Positions 1 to 10,550 are shown, counted from the stretch's first letter. The stretch is 64,000 bases of DNA from Frateuria defendens (GCF_001182895.1 NZ_LFQR01000005.1:1-64000); one strand, 5' to 3'. Program-made: numbers and translations. The notes: generated by a model from the sequence alone, not told the origin.

Positions 1-3000
1 GTCACCTGCTGGGTCACCAGCTGCTGCTCGTAGAAGCCGTCGCCCAGGCGCATCTGGGTCTTCGACGGGTCGTAGCCCAGGTGCTGCAGCAGGTAGTCGC
101 TGCTGACGAACTGGCTGTAGTCGGCGAAGCGCGCGTCGGTTTCGATCAGGTAGTTGGTGCTCGGCGCATGGCCGAGCAGCGCCGTGAGGTAGGCGTTGCC
201 CAGGCCGCCCACCGCACGGGCGGCGGCGCCCGCCGCCGTGACCGACAACGTGCCGCCGCCGACCGTGGCGACCGCCACCGCATCGCCGGCCGAGACGGCG
301 CTGATGCCGCCGGGCACGTAGCCGTTGCCAATGCTGACGAACTGGCCGCCAGCCGGCACGCCGGCCAGCGGACCGCCGGTGCCCGACGCCTCCACGCCTG
401 ATGCCGCCGTGCCCTGGCCAGCGGCGAGCGCCTGGCCGCCCGATACCGTGACTGAGGTGCCGCCGGCATTCACCGACGTGCCCTGCTGCACGCCGCCCGT
501 CGCCACCTGGCCGTTCGCGGTGCCGGCGCTTACCGACGCGCCCTGGGCGCCGTTGCCGCCGCGCACGTGGTAGATGCCGCCGGTCGGCAGGCTCACGCCC
601 GCCAGCGGCTGGCCCACGCCGCCCAGCACCTGCGCGGCGCGGCCGGTGCCCGGGTCCACCTGGCCGCCCACCGTCACGCCGCCCGCGCCGCCGGCGCTGC
701 CCTTGCCGACGCCGGCCAGACCGATGCGCTGCGCATTGGGATCGAGGCGCATGTTGGTGACGGTCTGGCCGCCCGAGGTCACGCCGCCGTTGGTGATGGT
801 CTGGCCACTGATCGCTACGCTCTGGCTACCGGACAGGATGGCCGGCAGGATGGCGTAGGTGTCGTGGATGTAGTCGGCGGGGTTAGTGTCTGGGGTATAG
901 GTGGTCGTGCCCTCAAGGGAAAACATGCCGCGGCACTGAGCGTCCGAGCCGGCGCAGGTGCCATACTGCTTGACGGCAACCGGCTGGATGGTGCGCCCGC
1001 CGGCCAGCGCCTCATTGGCAACCGTCTCGTTGCCAGCCACCATGCCGGTGGTCCCGCCCATGCCCAGTTGATTGATGCCAAGCGCCTGCGCCGCCGCCAC
1101 GGTGGAGGCATTGTTGGTCACGGAGCCGAACAGGGCTATGTTGCCGCCCGCCACGATCTGGCTCTGCGCACTGGCGGCGCTGAGCACGTCCTCGGAAAGG
1201 GTGTGGTACTCGGTCCAGGTTGTCACCGGGGTATACCCGCTCATCGTAGAGATGTGCGGGCTGTCGGGCAGTGGCTTGGACGCCTGCGACTCCGCCTGCG
1301 TCAGCGTGTAGTTGGTAGTGCTGGCCACCCGCCGCCGGTTGTTGATCTGGTTCGCCGCGATCAGGATGTTGCCCTGCGCCTGGATCGAGCCGGAGAGGTT
1401 GTCCACCTGGCCCGCGCGCGTGTCGAACAGGCCCTGCGCGTTGCGCCCCGCGCCGGCGATGTTGATGTCGCCGAGGCTGTAGATCTGCGCGTCGCGGTTG
1501 AGCAGGTAGCCCACGTACAGGTCCACGTTGCGGGTGGCCGCGATGGTGCCGCTCTGGTAGGCCGCGTTGCCGGTCTGCGTGCCCAGGTCCGCGCCGTTGA
1601 CCAGGCTGCCCGCCTGCACGGTGACGCCGCCGCCCATGATGGTGCCGGTGTTGTTGACGCTGCCGGCGTGGATGCCGATGGTGTCGCCCTGGATGCTGCC
1701 GGCGTTGGTGACGGTGCCGCCGGTGCTGAGCTGGGTGTTGGCCGAGTTGAGCAGCGCGCCGGCGTTGTTGGTGATGTTGGCCGCGCTGATGCTTAAGTTG
1801 GTAACCGCCTGGATGCTGCCGTTGTTGGTGAACTGGCCGTCCACCGCCAGGCTGAAGCCGCCGTCGGCCTTGAAGCTGGAGCCGGCGGCCTGGAGGTAGT
1901 CGCCGCTCACGTGCAGGCCCAGCGTGTTGTTGGCGATGATGCTGCCCTGCCCCGTCAGGCTGCCGATGTTGAGGTTGACGTTGCCGACGTTGGCGACGCC
2001 GTTGATGCCCGCCTGCAAGGTGCCGCCGCTGTTGTCCAGGCTGTGCAGGGTGAGGTTGAGCGCCTGGCCCGCGCCCAGCGAGCCGCCGGCGTTGCGCACG
2101 TTGGCGTTGGCGTTGTTGAAGTTGAGCGTGTTGCCCGCGTAAGCGGTGCCGCTGGTGTTGTCGAGGCCACCGGTGGAAAGGGTGAGGTTGTTGCCCGCCA
2201 CCAGCCGGCCGCCCTGCGCGTTGCCCACCCAGGCGGCGCCCAGGTTGAGGTCGCCCTGGCCGCCCACGGTGCCGCCGGTGTTGTCCAGGTTGCCGCCCAG
2301 CGAAACCTGGGTGGCCGCGCCGCTGGCGTTCGCCACCCGGCCGCCGCGGTTGGAGAGGCTGCCCGCGGTGAGCGTGAAGCCACCGTTGCCCTCGATGCTG
2401 CCGCCGTTGTTGGTGAGCGTGCTGCCCACGTAGAGACTCAGCGCGCCGCCGCTCTGCAGGCGGCCGCCGCTGTTGTCGGCGGTGCCGCCGAACTGCGCAT
2501 TCAGCGACCCCGCGCTGACGGTGCCGCCGACGTTGCCGAACTGGTAGCCGTTGAGCTGCGCGCCGCCGGCGGCGCCGAGCAGGCCGTAGCTGTTGTCGAG
2601 CAGGCCGTTCACGCCCAGCGTCAACGCGCCGGCCACCGCCTGCACGGTGCCGCCGGCGTTGCCGAACGAGCCGGCCGAGACGTGCGCATCGCCCGCCGTG
2701 GCCTGGATCAGGCCGCTGCCGTTGCTGAGCGTGCCGCCGCCCAGGTTCACGTCCAGGCTGCCGCCGGAGACCGTGCCGCCGCCATTGCTGAGCGAGGCGG
2801 CGGTGAGCTGGGCGTTCTGGCGCGCGTTGACCAGGCCGCCGTCGTTGGCGAACCCATTGCCGGCCTGCACGCGCACGGCGCCGTTGCCGGCCAGCGTGCC
2901 GCCGCGGTTGTCGAGGTCTTGCGCGCTGGCGACGTCGAGCAGGCCGCCGCCGGCCAGCTGCACGCTGCCGCTGGTGTTGACCAGCCGCCCCGCATGCAGG

Positions 3001-6000
3001 GTGAGGTTGTTGCCGTTGTTGGCGATCAGGCCGCCGGTGTTGTCGAAGCTGCCGCCGGTCTGCAGGCTGAGATCGCCGTTGCCGATCTGCAGCAGCTGGC
3101 CGTAGTTGTTGGCGAAGCCCGCGGCGCCGAGCGCGAGCTGCCCGGCCTGCAGGCGCGCGGTGTGCCCGTTGGCGCTCGCGTTGATGAGCGTGCCGCTGGC
3201 CTGCGCGTTGAGCAGGCCGCCGGCGGCGAGGTCGGCGCCGGTGTGGTCGAGGTTGCCCGCCTTCGCCAGCACGGTGGCGTTGCTGCCGGCGCGCTGGGTG
3301 CCGTAGGAGAGATCCAGCGTGTTGCCTTCCACGTCGAGCGTGCTGCCGGCGAGCAGGCTGCCGTGCGCGGTCAGCGTAGTGCCGGCAATCGCGGTGAGCG
3401 TGCCGGTGGTGCCGAGCGAGCCGTCGCTGCGGATACCGGCGCCCAGCACGCCGTTCACGTTGATGCTGCCGGCGTGCAGGGCGAGGTCGCCCTGGGCCAG
3501 GGTCTGGCCCGCGTTGTCGATCGAGGCCGCATCCAGCGACACCGCCTGGCCGCTCACCGTGCCCGACTGGCTGAGCGCATTGCCGTGCAGGGTGATGTTC
3601 CGGCCGTCCAGACGTCCATTGATGGCGAGATTGCCGCCGCTGCCCAGCGTGGCATCGGTGGCGGCGAGCGCGCCGCTCTGGTTGAGCGCGCCGCTGGCGT
3701 TGGCCGCGAGGTTGCCGGCCACCGAAACGTTGCCGCCCAGGTTGAGGTCGCCCTGCGTGGCCGCGAGGTTCGCGTCGCCCTGCTGCGTGCCCAGCGCGCC
3801 GGTATTGGTGATGGAAGCGGCGGTGAGGCCGAGCCGCCCCTTGGCGGCCAGGCTGCCGGCGTTGCTCGCGGCACCGCCGAGGCCGAGGGTCACGTCGCCC
3901 GCGCCATAGAGCTGCGCGGCACTGCCCTGGCTCAGGCTGCCCGCGTTGAGCGTGAGCGCCTGGCCGGCGTAGACATGGCCCTGGTTGGCGAAGGCCTGCG
4001 GCAGCGTGACGTTCAAGGCGCCGCCGGCGGAGATCGCCGCGCCCGCCTGGTTGCTCAGCGACTGCGCGCCGAGCTGCATGCCGCCGTTCGCCAGCAACCG
4101 GCCGGCATTGCTCAGGGCGCCGCCCGTGGCGATGGTCAGCGTGCGGCCTGCCTGGGTGACGGCGCCGAGGCCGACGTCGCCGTTGGCATGCAGGGTGAAG
4201 TCGCTGCCGGCCGCGAAGCTGCCCTGGTTGGCGACCGACTGGGCCGTGACGGCGAGGTCGCCGCCCGCCTGCAAGACGGAGGCGGCCGAGCCGGTCAGCG
4301 CGCCGCCGGCGTTGACGGTGACGGCCTGCTGCGCGCCCATGCTGCCCTGGTTGTCGAGCAGGCCGCCGGCATCGAGCTTCAGCGCGCCGGCGCTGGCCAG
4401 CGTGCCGCTGTTACGCAGCGCGCCGCCGCTGGTAAGCGTGGTGAGGTTGGCGCCGCCGGCGGCGTCGGTGCTGCTGCCCGCCAGCTGCATGTCGCCAGCC
4501 GAGGTCAGCGTGAGGCCGGAGGCGGTGAGCGTGCCGGTCTGCGCCAGCGTGCCGGCCGCCTGCGCGGCCAGCGCGCCGGCCGCGGCGGTGGTGCCGCCGA
4601 GCGACAGGTCGCCCTGCGTCGTGGTCAGCGACACATTGCCCGCCGTGGTGCCGAGCTGGCCGCTGCTGCTCAGGCTGCCCGCCTGCACGCTGAGGCCCTG
4701 GCCGCCGACCAGGGTGCCGGCGTTGCTCAGGGCGCCGCCGAGCGTGAGGGCCAGCCCCTGCCCGCTGCTGACCTGCGCCTGAGCGCCCTGGGTGAGGCTG
4801 GCGGCGCCGAGCGTGAGCGCGCCGCCGGCGTAGAGCGTGCCGTCGTTGCTGGCGTCCTGCTGCACGGTCGCCTGCACGTCGCCCGCCGCGCTGAGCGCAC
4901 CGGCCGCGGCGTTGGTGAGGCGGCCGGCATCGAGGCCGAGGCGGCCCTGCGCCACCACCGTCGCGGCATTGCTCAGCACGCCCGCGGTGGTGAGCTGCAC
5001 GTCGTGGGCGGCCTGCGCGCGGCCGGCCAGGTCGATGCCGCCCGCGGTGGCCGCAAGGTCGTGGCCGGCATCGAGCGTGCCGAGGCTTTGCAGGCTGGCG
5101 CCCTGCAGCAGCAGATTGCCGCCGGCATGGGCGATGGCCGCGTTGCCGAGGTTCAGCGCGCCGCCGCCGGTCAGCGAGGCATCGCCGTCGGCCGACAGGC
5201 TGCCGGCCAGCGTGAGGTCGCCGCCAGCATTGAACGTCGCGGCGCCCGGGGTGGACAGCGTACCCGCCAGCTGCATCGACTGCCCGGCGATGAGGCCGAG
5301 GCTTTGCGCGCGCAACCCGCCGCTCTGCCACAGCGAACCGGCGGCGCCGGCCTGCAGGGCGCCGGCCGACACCACGGTGCCGCCGAGCGTGAGGTCGCCC
5401 TGGGTGGTGGCGAGCGAGACGTCGCCCGCGGTGGTGCCCAGCTCGCCGGTGCTGCTCAGCTGGTCGGCCCGGATGTCGAGCCCCTGCCCCGAGACGAGGC
5501 TGCCGGCGTTGTCCAGCGCGCCCTGCACGCGCAGGGTCGCCCCCTGCGCCGCGCTCGCCTGCGCCTGCGCGCCCTGGCTGAAGCTGCCGGCGGTGAGGCC
5601 GAGCGTGGTGCCGGCGAGCAGGTTGCCGTTGTTGGCGAGCTGACCGGCGACGTCGAGGCTCAACGCCTGGCCGGCGGACAAGCTGCCCTGCTGGGTCGCG
5701 CTGCCCGCACCGACGGTGAGGTTGCGGCCGGCCACGGTCTGCGCCGTGTGGGTGAGCGTGCCGGCATTCAGCGCCACGTCGCGCTGCGCCTGGGCGATGC
5801 CGCCCAGGTTCATCGTGCCCGTGCTGGTGGCGTTGAGGTCGTGGCCCGCGTCCAGCGTGCCGGCGCTGTCGAGCGAGGCGCCGCTCAGCGTGAGGTCGCC
5901 GCCCGCGTGCGCCACGCCCGGCGCGGTGAGGCTGAGGCCGGTGCCGGCGATGAGCGTGGCGTTGCCCACCACGTTCAGTTCGCCATCCAGGCCCAGCGTG

Positions 6001-9000
6001 GTGCCCGCCGTCAGCGTCGCGTCCTGGTCGCTCTGCTGCGTGCCGCTCAGCTGCAACGCCTGCGCCGCGTTCAACTGCACGCCCGCCGCGCGCAGCGCGC
6101 CGCCCTGGCTCAGCTTGCCGGCCGACTGCGCGCTCAGCGCCCCGGCCGCGACCGTGGTGCCGCCGAGCGTCAGGTCGCCCTGCGTCGTGGTCAGCGACAC
6201 GTCGCCCGCCGTGGTGCCCAGCTGCCCGCTGCTCGTCAGGTTCCCGGCCGTGATCTGCAAGCCGTTGCCGCCGACCAGGCTGCCCGCGTTGGTCAGCGTA
6301 CCGCTCAAGTCGAACTTGAGCAGGTCGCCCGAGGCGATGCTGGCACCCGCATCCTGTTGGACGTCTTTACCGCTGAACGACAGCGCCTGGCCGCCGTAGA
6401 GCGAACCGCTGTTGCCGAAGCCGCTGTGTGCGGTAACGGTCAACTGGCCCGCGCCGGACAGCGCGCCGCCGGCCTGGTTGGCGACCTGGTCGGCCTCCAG
6501 CGCCAACTGGCCGTTGGCCACCGTCTGCGCCGCATTGGTGAGCGTGCCGGCCGCGTGCAGGCTCGCGTCGCCCGCACTCTGCGCGCTGCCCTGCAAGGAC
6601 AGGTCGCCGCCGCTTTCCAAGGTCAGCTGCTGACCGCCGTAGAGCGTGCCGTTACTGGTGAAGCCCTGGCTGGCGCTGGCGCTCCATGCGCCGTTGGCCG
6701 ACAGCGTGCCGGTATTGGCGAGCGTGGCCGCCGTGGCGGTGAGGTTGCGGCCGGCCACGGTCTGCGCCGTGTGGGTGAGCGTGCCCGCGGCGCTCAGCGT
6801 GACATCGTGCTGGGCCTGGGCGATGCCGCCCAGCGTGAAGTCACCCGCACTGGTGGCGTTGAGGTCGTGGCCCGCGTCCAGCGTGCCGGCGCTGGCGAGC
6901 GAAGCGCCGCTCAGCGTGAGGTCGCCGCCCGCGTGCGCCACGCTGGGCGCCGTCAGGCTGAGACCTGTGCCGGCAGTGAGCGTGGCGTTGCCGGCCACGT
7001 TCAGTTCGCCATCCAGGCCCAGCGTGGTGCCGGCCGTCAACGTCGCGTCCTGGTCGCTCTGCTGCGTGCCGCTCAGCTGCAACGCCTGCGCCGCGTTCAA
7101 CTGCACGCCCGCCGCGCGCAGCGCGCCGCCCTGGCTCAGGTTGTCGGCCGATTGTGCGGCCAGCGAACCGGCGGCCACCGTGGTACCAGTCAGCGCCAGG
7201 TCGCCCTGCGTGGTGGTCAGCGACACGTCGCCCGCCGTGGTGCCGAGCTGGCCGCTGCTGCTCAGGCTCCCGGCCATGATCTGCAAGCCGTTGCCGCCGA
7301 CCAGGCTGCCCGCGTTGGCAAGCGCGCCGGCCACCGTCAGGGCGACATGGTCGGCGCCGCCGAAGCTGGCGTTGGCGCTTTGGCTGAAGCTGGCCGCCTG
7401 GGCCTGCAAAGCCTGCCCTGCCGAGACGCTGCCGTCGTTGCCCAGCGCGCCGGCAACGGCGAGGTTGAGGCCCGCGCCCGCGGACAACACGCCCGGGTTG
7501 GCGAGGCGGCCGGCCGTCGCCGTCAGAGCGCGGCCGGCCAGGGTCTGGCCCTGGTTGGCCCAGGCCGTCACGGCCTGCAGGTCGAGGTCGCGCGCGGCCT
7601 GGACGGTGCCGCTCAGCGTGACCTCGCCGCGGCTGTTGAGCGCGAGGTCGCGGCCGGCGTCGAGCGTGCCGTCCTGGGCGATGGCCGCGCCGGTCAGGTG
7701 CAGGTCGCCGTCGCTGTGCGCGACGCTGTCGTGGCCCAGGCTCAAGCTGCCGGCCGCCTGCAGGCTGGCATCGCCCACGGCATGCAGCTGGCCGGTCAGG
7801 CTGAGGTCACGGCCTGCGGCGAGGCTGGCGCCCAGGCTGCTGTAGAGCGTGCCGCCGAGCGTCGTGGCCTGCGCCGAAGCGAGGCCCACGCCGGCGCCGC
7901 TGAGCGCGCCGCTCAGGTCGAGCGCCCCGGACGAGGTGGCGTTGATGGCGCCGGCCGCCACCGTGGTGCCGCCCAGGCCGAGGTCGCCCTGCGTGGTGGT
8001 CAGGTTGACGTCGCCGCCGGTGGTGCCGAGCTGGCCGCTGCTGGCGATGCGCGCCGCGTGGACGTCGAGGCCGGCGTTGCCCACCAGGTTGCCGGCGTTG
8101 TCGAGTGCGCCGTCCACGGTCAGCGCCAGGTGGCCGCCGCCGAGGCTGCCGGTGGCGCTCTGTTGCAGGCTGGCCGCGTGCAGGTCGAGGCTCTGCCCGC
8201 CATACAGGGTGCCGTCGTTGTGCACGGCGCCCGGCGTGGTGGCGTGCAGGGCCTGGGTCGCGGCCAGCGTGCCGCTGTTGGCGAGCTGTGCCGCGCTGAG
8301 CGTGAGATCGCCGCCCGCCAGCACCTGCGCCTGGTTCTGCAGTTGCCCGGCGGCGGTGAGGTCGAGGTTGCCGCCGGCCTGCGCGTAGCCGCCCAGGCTG
8401 GCGTCGCCGCGGCTGAGCAGCGAGAGCCCGCCGCCCGCATCCAGGGTGCCCTGGCTGTCGAGGGAGTCGCCGCTGATCGACAGCGCGCCGCCCGCGTGCA
8501 CCGTGCCGCCGTTGCGGGCCTGCGCGCCGGTGAGCGTGAGGTCGCCCTCGCCGTAGAGCGTGCCCTGGTTGCCGAGCGCGCCGGCCGCCTGGATGCCGAT
8601 CGCGCCCTGGCTGTACAGCGTGCCGGTGTTGGTGACGGCCTGTGCATCGGCCTGCGCCGAGGCCGCGCTGAGCTGGCCGCCCAGCACCAGCTGGCCGCCG
8701 GCGTGCACAGCAAGTCGGCCCGCGGCTGCGGTGGTGCCCGCCAGCGTGGCGTCGCCGGCGCTGTGCAGGTCGACGTCGCCCTGCTGGCTGCCCAGCTGGC
8801 CGGTGCTGTCCACGCTGCCCGCGGTGATGGCGAGGTTGCCGCCGCCCACCAGCACGCCCTGGTTGTTCAGCGCGCCGCCGAGGGTGGCCTGCACGCCGCC
8901 GGCGCCGTAGGCCTGCGCGCTGCCGGACTGGTCGAGGCCCGCGGCCTGCACGTGCAGGCCCTCGCCCGCGTAGAGCGTGCCCTGGTTGCTCACCTTGCCC

Positions 9001-10550
9001 TGCGCGTCGAGCGAGAGCGCGCCGGTGGCGGACACGGTGCCGCCGTTGTCCACGCTGGCGGCCTGCACGCTGACCGCCGCGCCGGAGACCACCTGGCCGC
9101 GATTGCTCACCGCGCCCGCCGCCTGCAACTGCACGCCGGCGATGCCTTGCGCCGCGCCCGCCAGGGCAAGATCGCCGCCGCTCCGGGCGGACAGCGCCTT
9201 GCCGGCATCGAGCACGCCCGCGTTGTCGATGAAGGCGCCCGCCAGCGAGAGATCGCCGCCGGCATGCATCACGCTGGCGCCGCCGCCGCCCAGCACGGTG
9301 CCCGCGGTGGCCCGGCCGTCGCCCAGCGCGTAGGCGGTGCCGTCGTTCTGCAGGGCGCGGCCCGCGCCGAGGTCGAAACCGCCGCCGGCGTAGAGCGTGC
9401 CCTGGTTGCGCAGGTCGCCCTGTGCGTGCAGCACGGCGTCGCCGCCGGCGCTCAGGTAGCCCGATTGCAGGTAGTCGCCGGCCACGCCGGCGTGCAGCGC
9501 GCCGGCGGCGATCAGGCGGCCACCGAGGTTCAGCGCGTCGGCGCCGCTCACCGTCACGTCGCCCTGCTGGGTGCCGGTGGTGCCGGCCAGGTCGATGCGG
9601 CCCTGCGCACTGAGATCCAGGTGGTTCATCGCCACGGTGGTGCCGTGCAGACTCACCTGGCCCGCGCTGCTCAGCGTGAGGTCGCCGGCCTGGGCGGCGA
9701 TGGTGCCGTCGTTGACCACGCCCACGCCGGCCTCGGTGCCGACCAGGCGGATCTTGTTGGCGTACATGCCGCCCAGCGCGGCCACGTCCACCGCCACGGC
9801 GGGGCGGTCGCCGCTGCCGGCGATGGCCTGCGCAGCCGCATCGGCGTAGCTCACGCGGTTGGCGCCGGCGACCACGTTGAGGTTGTTGGCCCACAGCGCG
9901 CCGTTGATCGCCACCGCGCGGGCGATGAGGTCGACGCGGTCGAGGTTGGAGGCGTTGAGGCCGCCGCTGCCGACGGTGATGCTGCCGCCGGTGACGCGGA
10001 ACGCCTCCAGGCTGCCGTTGGCGCCGAACTCCGGCGTGCCGGTGCTGAGCGTGAAGCGCGGCGAGTTGATCACGCCGCAGCCGTCGCAGGTGATGCCGTA
10101 GGGGTTGGCGATGACCAGCGGCGCCGCGCGGCCGGCCACTTCCAGGTAGCCGCCCAGGTGGGTGGGCAGGGCCGAGGTCACTTCGTTGAGGATCAGCGAG
10201 GCGGTGCCGTTGCGCAGGTTGTCGTTGCCGGCGATGTAGCCGCCCAGCTGCGTGCGCACGATGTTCGCGCTGTTGTTGAGGATCAGCCCGCGCGCATCGA
10301 CGTTGAAGCTGGTGTACTTGTTGTGCGACACGCCCGCAGCGTTGGGCGCCACGATGTCGACCACCGGCACGCCGTTGGTCGCCATGTCGAGCTTGGGCTT
10401 CTGGCTGGCGGCGGCGTCGGCCACCACCTGCGCCCAGGAGGCCACCGGAATGCCCAGCCCGGCCACCGCGCCGGCCAGCAGCATGCTGTGCAGCCAGGCG
10501 ACCCTGCCCTGCGTCGGCATGAAGCCCGAACCGTTTCCGTGGATGCCCAT
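1..10550 (-). CDS. Giant filamentous haemagglutinin-type TpsA exoprotein (partial, C-terminus off window)
   Basis: Large secreted two-partner-secretion passenger of the FhaB/CdiA kind, expected to leave through the TpsB pore encoded just upstream and fold as a long beta-helix on the cell surface. The frame is open for 3516 codons from the ATG at 10550 to the left edge with no stop. A GGGAGAG ribosome site lies 6-12 nt before the ATG. Residues 1-41 form a long signal peptide ending near ASWAQ. The TPS domain follows, with the hallmark NPYGITCDGCG at residues 149-159. Most of the rest is degenerate FHA repeats rich in TLxxAGxLxNxG patterns. Near the left edge comes the conserved segment RFADYSQFVSSDYLLQHLGY followed by RLGDGFYEQQL, typical of the pre-C-terminal part of such proteins. 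The end, which in CdiA-like members carries a toxin, is not visible. Adhesin versus contact-dependent toxin cannot be decided here. Confidence 0.95.
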   Translation of the reverse strand, partial: MGIHGNGSGFMPTQGRVAWLHSMLLAGAVAGLGIPVASWAQVVADAAASQKPKLDMATNGVPVVDIVAPNAAGVSHNKYTSFNVDARGLILNNSANIVRTQLGGYIAGNDNLRNGTASLILNEVTSALPTHLGGYLEVAGRAAPLVIANPYGITCDGCGVINSPRFTLSTGTPEFGANGSLEAFRVTGGSITVGSGGLNASNLDRVDLIARAVAINGALWANNLNVVAGANRVSYADAAAQAIAGSGDRPAVAVDVAALGGMYANKIRLVGTEAGVGVVNDGTIAAQAGDLTLSSAGQVSLHGTTVAMNHLDLSAQGRIDLAGTTGTQQGDVTVSGADALNLGGRLIAAGALHAGVAGDYLQSGYLSAGGDAVLHAQGDLRNQGTLYAGGGFDLGAGRALQNDGTAYALGDGRATAGTVLGGGGASVMHAGGDLSLAGAFIDNAGVLDAGKALSARSGGDLALAGAAQGIAGVQLQAAGAVSNRGQVVSGAAVSVQAASVDNGGTVSATGALSLDAQGKVSNQGTLYAGEGLHVQAAGLDQSGSAQAYGAGGVQATLGGALNNQGVLVGGGNLAITAGSVDSTGQLGSQQGDVDLHSAGDATLAGTTAAAGRLAVHAGGQLVLGGQLSAASAQADAQAVTNTGTLYSQGAIGIQAAGALGNQGTLYGEGDLTLTGAQARNGGTVHAGGALSISGDSLDSQGTLDAGGGLSLLSRGDASLGGYAQAGGNLDLTAAGQLQNQAQVLAGGDLTLSAAQLANSGTLAATQALHATTPGAVHNDGTLYGGQSLDLHAASLQQSATGSLGGGHLALTVDGALDNAGNLVGNAGLDVHAARIASSGQLGTTGGDVNLTTTQGDLGLGGTTVAAGAINATSSGALDLSGALSGAGVGLASAQATTLGGTLYSSLGASLAAGRDLSLTGQLHAVGDASLQAAGSLSLGHDSVAHSDGDLHLTGAAIAQDGTLDAGRDLALNSRGEVTLSGTVQAARDLDLQAVTAWANQGQTLAGRALTATAGRLANPGVLSAGAGLNLAVAGALGNDGSVSAGQALQAQAASFSQSANASFGGADHVALTVAGALANAGSLVGGNGLQIMAGSLSSSGQLGTTAGDVSLTTTQGDLALTGTTVAAGSLAAQSADNLSQGGALRAAGVQLNAAQALQLSGTQQSDQDATLTAGTTLGLDGELNVAGNATLTAGTGLSLTAPSVAHAGGDLTLSGASLASAGTLDAGHDLNATSAGDFTLGGIAQAQHDVTLSAAGTLTHTAQTVAGRNLTATAATLANTGTLSANGAWSASASQGFTSNGTLYGGQQLTLESGGDLSLQGSAQSAGDASLHAAGTLTNAAQTVANGQLALEADQVANQAGGALSGAGQLTVTAHSGFGNSGSLYGGQALSFSGKDVQQDAGASIASGDLLKFDLSGTLTNAGSLVGGNGLQITAGNLTSSGQLGTTAGDVSLTTTQGDLTLGGTTVAAGALSAQSAGKLSQGGALRAAGVQLNAAQALQLSGTQQSDQDATLTAGTTLGLDGELNVVGNATLIAGTGLSLTAPGVAHAGGDLTLSGASLDSAGTLDAGHDLNATSTGTMNLGGIAQAQRDVALNAGTLTHTAQTVAGRNLTVGAGSATQQGSLSAGQALSLDVAGQLANNGNLLAGTTLGLTAGSFSQGAQAQASAAQGATLRVQGALDNAGSLVSGQGLDIRADQLSSTGELGTTAGDVSLATTQGDLTLGGTVVSAGALQAGAAGSLWQSGGLRAQSLGLIAGQSMQLAGTLSTPGAATFNAGGDLTLAGSLSADGDASLTGGGALNLGNAAIAHAGGNLLLQGASLQSLGTLDAGHDLAATAGGIDLAGRAQAAHDVQLTTAGVLSNAATVVAQGRLGLDAGRLTNAAAGALSAAGDVQATVQQDASNDGTLYAGGALTLGAASLTQGAQAQVSSGQGLALTLGGALSNAGTLVGGQGLSVQAGSLSSSGQLGTTAGNVSLTTTQGDLSLGGTTAAAGALAAQAAGTLAQTGTLTASGLTLTSAGDMQLAGSSTDAAGGANLTTLTSGGALRNSGTLASAGALKLDAGGLLDNQGSMGAQQAVTVNAGGALTGSAASVLQAGGDLAVTAQSVANQGSFAAGSDFTLHANGDVGLGAVTQAGRTLTIATGGALSNAGRLLANGGMQLGAQSLSNQAGAAISAGGALNVTLPQAFANQGHVYAGQALTLNAGSLSQGSAAQLYGAGDVTLGLGGAASNAGSLAAKGRLGLTAASITNTGALGTQQGDANLAATQGDLNLGGNVSVAGNLAANASGALNQSGALAATDATLGSGGNLAINGRLDGRNITLHGNALSQSGTVSGQAVSLDAASIDNAGQTLAQGDLALHAGSINVNGVLGAGIRSDGSLGTTGTLTAIAGTTLTAHGSLLAGSTLDVEGNTLDLSYGTQRAGSNATVLAKAGNLDHTGADLAAGGLLNAQASGTLINASANGHTARLQAGQLALGAAGFANNYGQLLQIGNGDLSLQTGGSFDNTGGLIANNGNNLTLHAGRLVNTSGSVQLAGGGLLDVASAQDLDNRGGTLAGNGAVRVQAGNGFANDGGLVNARQNAQLTAASLSNGGGTVSGGSLDVNLGGGTLSNGSGLIQATAGDAHVSAGSFGNAGGTVQAVAGALTLGVNGLLDNSYGLLGAAGGAQLNGYQFGNVGGTVSAGSLNAQFGGTADNSGGRLQSGGALSLYVGSTLTNNGGSIEGNGGFTLTAGSLSNRGGRVANASGAATQVSLGGNLDNTGGTVGGQGDLNLGAAWVGNAQGGRLVAGNNLTLSTGGLDNTSGTAYAGNTLNFNNANANVRNAGGSLGAGQALNLTLHSLDNSGGTLQAGINGVANVGNVNLNIGSLTGQGSIIANNTLGLHVSGDYLQAAGSSFKADGGFSLAVDGQFTNNGSIQAVTNLSISAANITNNAGALLNSANTQLSTGGTVTNAGSIQGDTIGIHAGSVNNTGTIMGGGVTVQAGSLVNGADLGTQTGNAAYQSGTIAATRNVDLYVGYLLNRDAQIYSLGDINIAGAGRNAQGLFDTRAGQVDNLSGSIQAQGNILIAANQINNRRRVASTTNYTLTQAESQASKPLPDSPHISTMSGYTPVTTWTEYHTLSEDVLSAASAQSQIVAGGNIALFGSVTNNASTVAAAQALGINQLGMGGTTGMVAGNETVANEALAGGRTIQPVAVKQYGTCAGSDAQCRGMFSLEGTTTYTPDTNPADYIHDTYAILPAILSGSQSVAISGQTITNGGVTSGGQTVTNMRLDPNAQRIGLAGVGKGSAGGAGGVTVGGQVDPGTGRAAQVLGGVGQPLAGVSLPTGGIYHVRGGNGAQGASVSAGTANGQVATGGVQQGTSVNAGGTSVTVSGGQALAAGQGTAASGVEASGTGGPLAGVPAGGQFVSIGNGYVPGGISAVSAGDAVAVATVGGGTLSVTAAGAAARAVGGLGNAYLTALLGHAPSTNYLIETDARFADYSQFVSSDYLLQHLGYDPSKTQMRLGDGFYEQQLVTQQV
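4577..9613 (-). repeat. Higher-order repeat of about 260 residues inside the exoprotein
   Basis: A recurring block encoding a TTxGDLTLGGT-like strand pair recurs with its anchor at about 4611, 5397, 6177, 7203, 7986, 8754 and 9540. Six spacings are 768-786 bp and one is 1026 bp, all multiples of three within the accuracy of the alignment. Two neighbouring copies (about 5713-6310 and 6736-7325) are near-identical over roughly 590 bp, which indicates a recent in-frame duplication. This sits above the short FHA repeat typical of the family. Confidence 0.8.
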
